Shown here piece by piece: positions 17,394 through 23,940 of a stretch of 39,701 nucleotides of DNA (position 1 is its first letter; each line of letters starts with the position of its first letter). A model generated the notes under the pieces. The model saw only the letters and a list, made by a program, of their open reading frames with translations. It searched no databases and had not been told where the DNA came from. The stretch comes from Thermoplasmatales archaeon SM1-50 (GTDB lineage: Archaea; Thermoplasmatota; E2; DHVEG-1). The stretch spans positions 1-39,701 of the forward strand of contig LSSI01000056.1 in NCBI GenBank assembly GCA_001595945.1. The letters are read 5' to 3'. The translations under genes and the position numbers were made by a program.

Positions 17394-17692
17394 ATCTACA
17401 TTTTGAAAAGACTATTCTAAATAATTAAAGCAAAATTTTTTCTTAATAATGTAGTTTTTTAGTTCCCATTTAAGAAGGTACACTTGTGTGAGGATAAAAA
17501 GTCTGGAATACTACCCTAAGGATAAGGAGAAAATGGTAATTTTCATACTTAGTTCTTAAATTTTATAACTAATTCTAATTACGATATTAAAATTTTATCA
17601 TTGTTATTCTATTACAGCGATTATTTTTATAAAAAAATAACAAATTATATTAAATAAAATTTACATATGATGTTAAAGTTGGAGAGGAGTAT
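17394..17692. other. Spacer with second copy of the dispersed ~55-base repeat
   Basis: The repeat lies at about 17495-17549 (AAAAAGTCTGG...TACTAC...AAGGAGAAAATGG...ATTTTCATA). After TACTAC it is the same length, 33 bases, as the copies at 15.9 and 19.5 kb. The rest is AT-rich and includes the promoter of the channel gene, with GGAGAGGAG before its start. Confidence 0.45.
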
Positions 17693-18517
17693 ATGGATCT
17701 TCAAGAAATAACTTCATTTTTATCGATACAGATACCTATGACAAATTTAACTGTTGGAAATATCGTTATTACAATCTTGATTTTAATTATTGGCTATATA
17801 CTAGTGGGGCTTGTTGTTCGATATATTCGTCGTGCTATGAAGAAAGCGAATATGGAAAAGATCCTCATTGAATTTATGAGTAGAACAGCTAAAATATTAC
17901 TCTTAATTGTTGTTTTAATTATTGCTGTCAGTACTCTTGGCCTTGATGTCGGTGCAGGATTAGTAAGCATTTCTGTTGTATTTGGTTTTGTCATCGGTTT
18001 TGCTTTTCAAGATATGCTTGGAAATCTCGCTGCAGGTTTTATGATAGCATTGACGAAACCATTTAGAGTTGGTGATTATGTCGATACTGCAGGTAACTCA
18101 GGATCTATTCAACATGTGGGTGTGAGTAATACGACACTCCTTACTGTTGATAACAAAAAGGTTGTTATCCCGAATTCGAAAGTCTGGGGAGAGGCTATAA
18201 CAAATTATACCGCGATGAACACGAGGATGATTGACCTTGTTGTTGGAATAAGTTACAATGATGATATTGGTAAAGCAATAAAGATAGCATCAGATGTTAT
18301 AAAAAATCATGGGAAAGTGTTATCAGATCCATCACCACTCGTTGCAGCAAATGAACTTGGTGATTCCAGTGTTAATCTTGTTTTACGTCCTTGGGTAAAT
18401 ACTGGTGATTATTGGCCGGTGAGAAGAGAACTTATCAAACAGATTAAAGAAGCTTTTGATGTAGCTGAGATTAGCATTCCCTATCCTCAGAGAGATGTTC
18501 ATTTTTTCAAAGAATAA
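17693..18517 (+). CDS. mscS: Small-conductance mechanosensitive channel (MscS family)
   Basis: This 274-residue protein is a pressure-relief channel of the cytoplasmic membrane. Three transmembrane helices lie at about 23-45, 62-83 and 88-112. The pore helix and following conserved segment read FAFQDMLGNLAAGFMIALTKPFRVGDYV. The beta domain (about 125-170) contains VVIPNSKVWGEAITNYT. The C-terminal alpha/beta domain ends with EAFDVAEISIPYPQRDVHF, the usual MscS ending. The length matches E. coli-type MscS. A strong GGAGAGGAG precedes the ATG, and a hairpin follows the stop. Confidence 0.92.
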   Translation: MDLQEITSFLSIQIPMTNLTVGNIVITILILIIGYILVGLVVRYIRRAMKKANMEKILIEFMSRTAKILLLIVVLIIAVSTLGLDVGAGLVSISVVFGFVIGFAFQDMLGNLAAGFMIALTKPFRVGDYVDTAGNSGSIQHVGVSNTTLLTVDNKKVVIPNSKVWGEAITNYTAMNTRMIDLVVGISYNDDIGKAIKIASDVIKNHGKVLSDPSPLVAANELGDSSVNLVLRPWVNTGDYWPVRRELIKQIKEAFDVAEISIPYPQRDVHFFKE

Positions 18518-18554
18518 AAGATGAATTAAGTTTCCTCCTTCTCTTTTTCATCTT
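18518..18554 (+). terminator. Hairpin terminator after mscS
   Basis: Arms AAGATGAA (18518-18525) and TTCATCTT (18547-18554) form a perfect 8-bp stem directly after the TAA, with a pyrimidine-rich loop (TCCTCCTTCTCTTT). Confidence 0.55.
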
Positions 18555-18751
18555 ACTTTACCTCTTCGTTGTGTAAGAGATATGTTTTTTTTCTTTTAAG
18601 GATAAATTCTGCAATATCTAAGATCAAAGAATCGTTCAATCAGATTTATATTCGTTTGTGCATGTCGTTTACTGTTAACAATTTTCTTCTCGAGTTTTCC
18701 CATCTTCATTATTACACTGTTGGGTCTACACTCGACCTAAATTCTTATTCC

Positions 18752-19297
18752 CTAATGTCTTTTTCTTAATCCTTTTATCAAATTCCACATGGGAACTTTT
18801 TGCATATATTCTCTATAACTATCACCAAATTTCTTGAGGTTAAATTCATCTTCCTTTTTGGCTGCCATCCAAGAACAAAATACTGCGATAACACCTAAAA
18901 TCACAGAAATAATAGATTGAATTGCTAATATCTGACCAATTCCCCATAAAGCAAATCCTAAATATAATGGATGACGAGCCACGCTAAAAATAGTTGCTTC
19001 AATCAAAACAGTTGTATTCTCAATCCCTTTTTTAGATTTACCTTTTATCTTTAAAGTAACAAATGTGATTAAAGCAAAAGCAATTGTTATACAAATGAGA
19101 ACAATTCCGATAACTTGTAAAACTTGTGATATTGCGTTATGATACCAACCGAATAAGCCAAAAATTAGTAGTGTAAGACAGATGCTTATGCTACATCCTG
19201 CAAAGATTTCAAAAATTCTATGTTTTGGAATTGAACCAGTTATCCAATGTAATATAAAACCAATCCAGATACCTGAACAGATTATGTATTCCCACAT
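18752..19297 (-). CDS. Isoprenylcysteine methyltransferase-like (ICMT/PEMT) membrane protein
   Basis: The 181-residue protein has about five membrane helices. The C-terminal signature is VARHPLYLGFALWGIG followed by EDEFNLKKFGDSYREYMQKVPMW. This RHPxYxG...E...FG..YxxY pattern is the SAM- and lipid-binding core of the ICMT/PEMT (NnrU-related) methyltransferase superfamily. The acceptor is unknown: archaeal members may modify lipids or small hydrophobic molecules. GGAGAGG precedes the ATG. Three 9-bp direct repeats sit in the promoter region. It is convergent with mscS. Confidence 0.8.
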   Translation of the reverse strand: MWEYIICSGIWIGFILHWITGSIPKHRIFEIFAGCSISICLTLLIFGLFGWYHNAISQVLQVIGIVLICITIAFALITFVTLKIKGKSKKGIENTTVLIEATIFSVARHPLYLGFALWGIGQILAIQSIISVILGVIAVFCSWMAAKKEDEFNLKKFGDSYREYMQKVPMWNLIKGLRKRH

Positions 19298-19794
19298 CTT
19301 TTTTTCCTCTCCTTAATATTATTAATCCTATTAATCCTATTAATCATTATAATTTAATATTATCTATTAATCGCACAATCATCTTAATATCCATCAAAGA
19401 AAATGATTTTTAAGGTTTAAAGCTCTCAGTTAAAAAATAGCAAATATTTATGTTTTACAGGAGAAAAAAAGAAAAATCAAGTCACTGGAGGATTACGTAA
19501 AAAAAGTCCGGGTTACTACAAAAAAATTAGGAGAAACTGCTGATTTTTCATATTAAAGTATTATTTATAAAGGGTAAGTTTTTAAGTGTATTTAAGTGTA
19601 GGAGACAAGACCTAAACTTCAAGTTCAAATCTTTTATTAGATAAAATGAAATTATTTACCTTTTAATTAAATAAATACTTGCAGAGTATGATATATTGAT
19701 GAAAAGTTACTAATAAAATTAATGTTGTCTCGCTAAAAAAAATTTTTATCCATTAGGTGGTAAACAAGTACGATCAGTGGACAATTTATCTGTT
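19298..19794. other. Spacer with two copies of the island motif
   Basis: Apart from the 9-bp array, a full repeat copy lies at 19501-19552 (AAAAAGTCCGGG...TACTAC...TAGGAGAAACTG...TTTTCATA). A core-only copy is at 19459-19472 (AGGAGAAAAAAAGA). The latter is preceded by TTTAC, as in the tRNA-Thr flank. A T-rich tract near 19735-19745 on the minus strand may end the coiled-coil gene. Confidence 0.45.
19321..19347. repeat. Three tandem 9-bp repeats in the ICMT-like promoter
   Basis: ATTAATCCT occurs at 19321 and 19330 and as ATTAATCAT at 19339, 24-50 bases upstream of the leftward gene start at 19297. The array overlaps the place expected for a TATA element, so it could be an operator or simple slippage. 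Confidence 0.5.
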
Positions 19795-20523
19795 TTATTT
19801 GTTGGTCTCTAGTTCAACTTCCTGTTTTTTTATTTTTTCTTCTCGTTCATCAAGTTGTTTCTCACGCGTTTTGTTGGCTTCTTGCTTTTCAACCGCTGCA
19901 AAAAATAAGTTATTAACATATGAATATTGGATCTCTGCATCTTTGGTAAAACGAGTTTTTTCAGCATCAAACACTTTTTGTACTTTACTCAAGTGTTTTT
20001 GATATCGTATCACGTCTTTTTCAAGTCGAGTATCAATAAAATGATCTTTTTCTTCAATCGTTGTCTTAAGATTTTTAATGATTGTGTCCCGTTCATGGAT
20101 CAAGTTCTCCAAATTTGTAGCTGCTTCTTTTTTAATGTAAGATTGTTCGAGTAATTTATTCCAATCCTGATCTCTTTTTTTAACTGCATCTTCTCGTTCT
20201 ATATTTATCCTGTCATCTACTTCCTCTTGGATTATTTCTCTCAGTTGTTCTAAACGTTCCCCCCATTCTTTTTTTTCTTTATCACTGAATTTTTTCATTT
20301 GAATAAATTTTTCAAGCTGAGCTATGAACCCTCGTGTCGCTTCTATAGGACTGTTGAAACACGCCTCCTCTATTTGTGTCTGTTTTTTTTCGTTTTCTTC
20401 TAATTCTTCACGGATGTGCTGAATAGTATTTACAGAATGAACAGTTTCTTTCGATATACGATAATTAGTTTTACCCTGTTTAATTAAATTGATTATCTTT
20501 TTTCTCTCTTTATCACTTAACAT
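19795..20523 (-). CDS. HTH plus long coiled-coil protein
   Basis: The 242-residue protein has an N-terminal helix-turn-helix-like segment (about 1-40, KERKKIINLIKQGKTNYRISKETVHSVNTIQHIREEL). It resembles resolvase/homeodomain-like HTHs that follow the GKTNYxISKE pattern. Nearly all the rest is charged coiled coil (about 85-240, e.g. EKKEWGERLEQLREIIQEEVDD and KTREKQLDEREEKIKKQEVE). There is no membrane segment. The architecture suggests a DNA-binding, self-associating protein: a structural partition-like protein or a regulator. No known family is recognised. Four AATTGAAAG repeats lie upstream of its start and are candidate binding sites. Confidence 0.7.
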   Translation of the reverse strand: MLSDKERKKIINLIKQGKTNYRISKETVHSVNTIQHIREELEENEKKQTQIEEACFNSPIEATRGFIAQLEKFIQMKKFSDKEKKEWGERLEQLREIIQEEVDDRINIEREDAVKKRDQDWNKLLEQSYIKKEAATNLENLIHERDTIIKNLKTTIEEKDHFIDTRLEKDVIRYQKHLSKVQKVFDAEKTRFTKDAEIQYSYVNNLFFAAVEKQEANKTREKQLDEREEKIKKQEVELETNK

Positions 20524-20586
20524 CCTTAGAAAAAGGTTTTATGTATTATAAAAATTTTTTTATTTCTAGGTTCTTTAATCATTTTT

Positions 20587-20659
20587 CTTTCAAATTCTAT
20601 CAATAAGTAGTTTATTTCCTTTCAATTTCTTTCAATTATTTTTAAAAACTCTTTCAATT
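20587..20659. repeat. Phased CTTTCAATT repeats upstream of the HTH/coiled-coil gene
   Basis: CTTTCAAATT at 20587 and CTTTCAATT at 20619, 20629 and 20651 lie 64-136 bases before the leftward start at 20523. Their start-to-start distances are 32, 10 and 22 bases, close to three, one and two helical turns, so all would face the same side of the DNA. Confidence 0.6.
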
Positions 20660-21102
20660 CTCATTCATTTTTACTATTATTTTTATATCAAATTGAATGA
20701 AAATGAGCTCGCAAAAAAAATTTGCCCTATAGTGCCTAAGATAAATAGAGGTTATAACACAGTTGTAATTGACATATTATAAATGAATGATAAGCTGATA
20801 TGATTTCGAATATAAATTTGCAAGAAAATACATGTCCAAATCGTTTTTTTAATACAAAATAATTTTTTCTCTGTAAAAATATAAGAATCCTAAGAGAAAA
20901 AGATGTCGACTTCCAAGTCAAATCTCTTTTTTTACCACAACAACATGAACAAATAAAAAAATAATGGTTTTTCTCCTATTGGAGTCAATGGAGTGCATGA
21001 GAAGGGATTTAAAACCTTGGTACTAATATTCGTTAGGGGGTGAGTTCTTAGACAAGAGGTCCTAAACCCATTTATGATTTTATAATTTTAAGGGTGTTTA
21101 GC

Positions 21103-21137
21103 AGGAGAAAAAATGGTAAAATGAGCCGACGGAGGGA
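21103..21137. repeat. Partial copy of the tRNA-Thr 3' end and flank
   Basis: The sequence AAAATGAGCCGACGGAGGGA (21118-21137) is identical to that covering the tRNA-Thr 3' end at 22244-22263. The preceding AGGAGAAAAAATGGT resembles the tRNA flank at 22229-22242. The two copies are direct repeats about 1.13 kb apart and bracket one membrane-protein gene. This is the arrangement left by integration at a tRNA 3' end. Confidence 0.65.
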
Positions 21138-21227
21138 ATACAACAAAAGGTTGTATTTACTAACGTAAAAAACAGCCGAAAATATGCATAAAACGTAGAA
21201 AATGATAGTTTTATATACTATGAGCGG

Positions 21228-21261
21228 ACAAGCATTGACACGGTTTCAGCTTGTTTTTTTT
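21228..21261 (+). terminator. Hairpin plus T-tract
   Basis: Arms ACAAGC (21228-21233) and GCTTGT (21249-21254) with a 15-base loop lead straight into a run of eight T. It is oriented rightward but follows no recognised gene, so it may end a small RNA or be a relic. Confidence 0.4.
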
Positions 21262-21368
21262 ATTATTGATTGAGTCCAAGTGTTCAAAATCCCATCCCTG
21301 CATAATTTTCCCTTCTCACGAAGTTTTAAATAAGCAAAGATTGTTCTTTTTATAGGGAAGGAAAATCA

Positions 21369-22016
21369 ATGAAACAGTATCCTTTAATCGGGATTAGCAT
21401 CATTGCAATTGTCATTCTTATTCTTGTTTCGTTGACTAATGTGATTGGGTATCAATCGGTTCAATCATCAAATACACAAACTATAAATGAAGCAGTCAAT
21501 CAGAGGGAGTTGTTATTTCAGACTATGGTTGATTTAGTAAACAATAAGGAGATACAACAAATCATCCTCAAATCCCAGATGAGCAGAGGAATATTCCTGG
21601 CATCAGAGATGCCTGTGTTAACAAAGAATCAACTAAAGAGGATGTATTTCATTGGTTTGATACTCTCAAAGGTTATTAGTAAATCAAGGATTCAATCCAT
21701 TCTTGGGACCTATCAGTTCAATAGTCTGGAGATGCAGAAGAAAATAACTACTATCATAAAAAAAGATAAGACACTTAATGCAGAGATAACTCAGTTACAG
21801 ACTTCTAATTGTGATTGTGAAAACGAGAAAGCGATAAATTGGACGTTCCCCGTATTATGCACCCTTCTCTTTCCTCTTTTTGTTATATGTTATATAATTG
21901 CTTTGTTTTATTATTTTATTTTCTTTATTGTTGTAGTCGTTGATTATATTGGGTTAGCATTGAATTGTTTTTGGGCGATATGGGTTGAACCACCTGAAAA
22001 TCATCTGGAATTGTAG
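21369..22016 (+). CDS. Membrane protein of unknown function (signal anchor plus two C-terminal helices)
   Basis: The 215 residues begin with a signal-anchor (YPLIGISIIAIVILILVSL) and NVIGYQSVQSSN. An exterior helical region follows (AVNQRELLFQTMVDLVNNKEIQQIILKSQ), then a two-cysteine CDCENEK linker. Two C-terminal membrane segments (about 158-203) and the tail WVEPPENHLEL complete it. From memory, proteins with this N-terminal layout recur in several copies in Thermoplasmatota genomes, but I know of no function. GGAAGGA is well placed before the ATG. The gene is the only one between the two copies of the tRNA-Thr 3' end, so it may be cargo or a leftover of an element. Confidence 0.7.
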   Translation: MKQYPLIGISIIAIVILILVSLTNVIGYQSVQSSNTQTINEAVNQRELLFQTMVDLVNNKEIQQIILKSQMSRGIFLASEMPVLTKNQLKRMYFIGLILSKVISKSRIQSILGTYQFNSLEMQKKITTIIKKDKTLNAEITQLQTSNCDCENEKAINWTFPVLCTLLFPLFVICYIIALFYYFIFFIVVVVDYIGLALNCFWAIWVEPPENHLEL

Positions 22017-22249
22017 TCTTTTATAGGAGTAATTATTATACTTAACTTAGAATTTAACCGGTAATCTGGGGTTCAAATCCCTTCCCCTGAACTTGAAAAT
22101 AATCCTTCCTGAGGGGAAGCAATGACACGAGTTCTAATAATAGTTATTGTGTAGATGTTCAATTGTGATTGTAGGATTAAAGGGGTCAAAAGCCCTCTTC
22201 TATTTTTCACACAGAATGATGTTTTTACAGGAGAAAAATGATAAAAATG
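22017..22249. other. Spacer with T-arm-like fragment and an inverted repeat
   Basis: GGGGTTCAAATCCCTTCCCC at 22073-22092 looks like the T arm and acceptor 3' strand of a tRNA, but no matching 5' half is upstream. TTCCCCT (about 22086-22092) and AGGGGAA pair across roughly 20 bases and could act as a terminator for the membrane-protein gene. The island motif follows at 22229-22242. Confidence 0.4.
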
Positions 22250-22323
22250 AGCCGACGGAGGGATTTGGCCCCCCGACCTGCTGATTACAAGTCAGCCGCT
22301 CAACCGGGCTAAGCTACGTCGGC
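22250..22323 (-). tRNA. tRNA-Thr (anticodon TGT)
   Basis: The acceptor pairs GCCGACG with CGTCGGC. The D arm is GCTT...GAGC, and the anticodon stem GCTGA/TCAGC encloses loop CTTGTAA with anticodon TGT. Discriminator base T73 fits archaeal tRNA-Thr; CCA is not encoded. The T stem GGGGG/CCCTC includes one G-U pair. The T loop reads GCCAAAT instead of TTCAAAT, so the near-universal T54 and T55 are G and C. The gene overlaps the end of trm5, on the same strand, by 15 bases. Confidence 0.8.
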
Positions 22324-23379
22324 GTGTTTCGTAGCGGTAATGTCTAACCCTATATAAAATTCTGTAATGTCTAACCCTATATAAAATTCTCTTGGTGCAT
22401 AGGATTTTATTTTATGAACTGATATGTCTGTTAGAATATATTTCTGTCCTGCTGCGATCTTCTTTAAAAAAGAAATCTTTTCCTGTATTTCTTTTTCTTG
22501 TAAAATATCATAGTAATGGATTTTACAGAGTGAGGCAGCAATGGACAATGCAGCAGAAAAAAACCTATACGCTGAAAACGGAAGGTTCATGATAATCCGG
22601 TCTGCTTTTTCAGGAATAAATTTAATAACATCAGTTGCATCAGCTTGAATTACTTCCACGGTGTCAAGGACATGATTTTTCTTAATGTTCTGTCGTGCCA
22701 ATAAGATTGCTTTTTTGTTTTTATCGATTGCATAAATCTTCTTTGGTTTTGAAAACCGCGCGATCATAATAGAGAATGGTGCAACACCTGTAAACATGTC
22801 CACTACAGTTTCCCCAGGTTTTACATAGGTTGCGATTCGTTTTCTTTCTGATGCAAGTCGCGGAGAAAAATACGTCATTGCCACATCGACATCAAATGAT
22901 AATCCATATTCAGTATGGGTGGTTAGGGTTTGGTTCTTTCCCGCGATAATCGTGATAGTCCTTGTCCGAAGTTCTCCTGAAACCGGGTCGATGAGACAGA
23001 CGGTCTGTATGTTTTTATGCGTTTCTAGCAATGCTTTCCCGATAATTTTCTCATACTTGCTAAGAGTTTTTGGAAGCTTAATCAGGATAACTGATCCTAC
23101 GATATCATATGATGTTGGAAGCTCATCCACATATTTTTCTGGAAGGTTTAGGAGTTCTTTGTACGAATGAGGTTTTTTTTGTCTTACCTCAAATGCTTTA
23201 GTGACAACTCTATAATTGGTTAGATTCTCTGGGACCTTTATGAGTGGAAAATAGATGCATGTGTTTTCCTTTATCATTGTTACATCGTCTCGCAGAAGCT
23301 GCCGTTGGCGAAGCTCTCTTCGTACTGGCTCAGCTTGATTGAGCGGAACACAGAGCGCTTTTGTTTTTTTCTTTATCAT
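22309..23379 (-). CDS. trm5: tRNA (guanine37-N1)-methyltransferase Trm5
   Basis: Trm5 uses SAM to make m1G37 in tRNAs with G at position 37, protecting against frameshifting. The 356 residues include a variable N-terminal D1-like region, then MTYFSPRLASERKRIA, the SAM-binding VDMFTGVAPFSIMIARF, AIDKNKKAILLARQN, the catalytic NLPFSAYRFF and the C-terminal IKSYAPREFYIGLDIT. After this family-typical ending the protein repeats EFYIGLDIT and adds ATKHADVA, because of a 27-bp tandem duplication. The stop codon lies inside the tRNA-Thr gene. The intron-containing tRNA-Tyr, which has G37, lies just upstream on the same strand. Confidence 0.92.
   Translation of the reverse strand: MIKKKTKALCVPLNQAEPVRRELRQRQLLRDDVTMIKENTCIYFPLIKVPENLTNYRVVTKAFEVRQKKPHSYKELLNLPEKYVDELPTSYDIVGSVILIKLPKTLSKYEKIIGKALLETHKNIQTVCLIDPVSGELRTRTITIIAGKNQTLTTHTEYGLSFDVDVAMTYFSPRLASERKRIATYVKPGETVVDMFTGVAPFSIMIARFSKPKKIYAIDKNKKAILLARQNIKKNHVLDTVEVIQADATDVIKFIPEKADRIIMNLPFSAYRFFSAALSIAASLCKIHYYDILQEKEIQEKISFLKKIAAGQKYILTDISVHKIKSYAPREFYIGLDITEFYIGLDITATKHADVA
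22337..22390. repeat. Exact 27-bp tandem duplication in the 3' end of trm5
   Basis: Units at 22337-22363 and 22364-22390 are identical. On the minus strand each unit encodes EFYIGLDIT, so the protein ends with this motif twice. Each unit also contains TTTTATATA; the copy nearer the tRNA-Thr gene (22351-22359) lies about 30 bases upstream of the mature 5' end, as expected for the tRNA promoter. Confidence 0.9.
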
Positions 23380-23458
23380 TATCTAAATAGTAATAGAAAA
23401 TAAATGAATAAATATTATGGATATAATATAAAGTTCTTCTACAACAAAAAGAGGTAAG

Positions 23459-23547
23459 TCCCGCCTCCCGGATTTGAACCGGGGACCTGCCGGTTACGGC
23501 CATAGAGTCTACAGCCGGCCGCTCCAGCCAGACTGAGCTAAGGCGGG
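23459..23547 (-). tRNA. tRNA-Tyr (anticodon GTA) with a ~14-base intron
   Basis: The acceptor pairs CCCGCCT with AGGCGGG, giving the archaeal tRNA-Tyr C1-G72, and discriminator A73 follows. The T arm CCCGGTTCAAATCCGGG is canonical. The anticodon stem GCCGG/CCGGC encloses 21 bases starting CTGTAG. This equals a normal seven-base loop with anticodon GTA plus about 14 extra bases, consistent with an archaeal intron between positions 37 and 38. CCA is not encoded. Confidence 0.88.
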
Positions 23548-23573
23548 TGATGCTGTCAAGCCCACATAATAAT

Positions 23574-23586
23574 AGGTATATTTATT
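23574..23586. promoter_or_regulatory. TATA element shared by tRNA-Tyr and the zinc-ribbon gene
   Basis: GGTATATTTATTA lies about 27-39 bases upstream of the leftward tRNA-Tyr 5' end and about 32-44 bases upstream of the rightward ATG at 23618. One AT-rich box could serve both directions. Confidence 0.45.
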
Positions 23587-23617
23587 AGTTAAGGTTTATT
23601 TGTTACCGTTGTCTTGT

Positions 23618-23872
23618 ATGAGATTTGGTGTCATTGTCTGTCCGAACTGCAAATATGTAAAAGGAGTGAATCTTTCGTCAAAGACGACGAAATGCACCCG
23701 CTGTGGAAAGATCCTGCAGTTGAAAAAAGTTAGGATCTTCTATGAAACTGAGTTACAAGAAAAATTACGGCAGGTAGTGGGTTTGATGAATGCTGAGATG
23801 GAAGGAAAACGCGATTCATTTTTAAAATTTATAGAAAATAAAAGCAAATTGAAGCGAAAACATTTTAAGTGA
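23618..23872 (+). CDS. Small archaeal zinc-ribbon protein (DUF1922-like)
   Basis: The protein is 84 residues long, with one zinc ribbon near the N-terminus: FGVIVCPNCKYVKGVN...TKCTRCGK (C9, C12, C26, C29 in this numbering). The remainder is a basic, mostly helical tail (YETELQEKLRQVVGLMNAEMEG, ending KSKLKRKHFK). The ribbon resembles archaeal DUF1922 proteins, which are thought to bind nucleic acid or protein partners. I choose the ATG at 23618 over an in-frame TTG at 23600, because it gives the compact MRFGVIVCPNC start at a normal distance from the TATA element. Confidence 0.75.
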   Translation: MRFGVIVCPNCKYVKGVNLSSKTTKCTRCGKILQLKKVRIFYETELQEKLRQVVGLMNAEMEGKRDSFLKFIENKSKLKRKHFK

Positions 23873-23940
23873 TTAATCTAAATTTTATACCAATAGTTGT
23901 TTATAAGATAAGGAAGGAAAATCGTAATGTATATAAACAA

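Larger units (their letters stand above)
20524..21368. other. Long AT-rich non-coding region
   Basis: Besides the phased repeats, it holds an inverted copy of the island motif at 20966-20977 and a T-arm-like fragment near 21003-21018 (minus strand GGTTTTAAATCCCTTC). A copy of the tRNA-Thr 3' end is at 21118-21137. A hairpin with a T tract is at 21228-21261. The promoter of the following gene contains GTTTTAAATAAG at about 21323-21334. A weak 61-codon frame at 20736-20921 looks spurious. Confidence 0.4.

Noticed and set aside
18569-18769. Plus-strand 66-codon ORF after mscS
   Set aside because: It lies in a convergent spacer after the terminator, runs into the neighbouring gene on the opposite strand, and has no start signals.
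19321-19347. CRISPR-like array
   Set aside because: The units are 9 bp and contiguous with no spacers; no cas gene is in the window.
20736-20921. Minus-strand 61-codon ORF
   Set aside because: It has no ribosome binding site, its composition follows AT-rich DNA, and it overlaps no conserved motif.
21103-21160. A second tRNA-Thr gene at the repeat copy
   Set aside because: Only the 3' acceptor and part of the T stem are present; no anticodon or D arm follows.
22073-22092. Complete tRNA at the GGTTCAAATCCC fragment
   Set aside because: No complementary 5' acceptor strand, D arm or anticodon arm is found in the preceding 80 bases.
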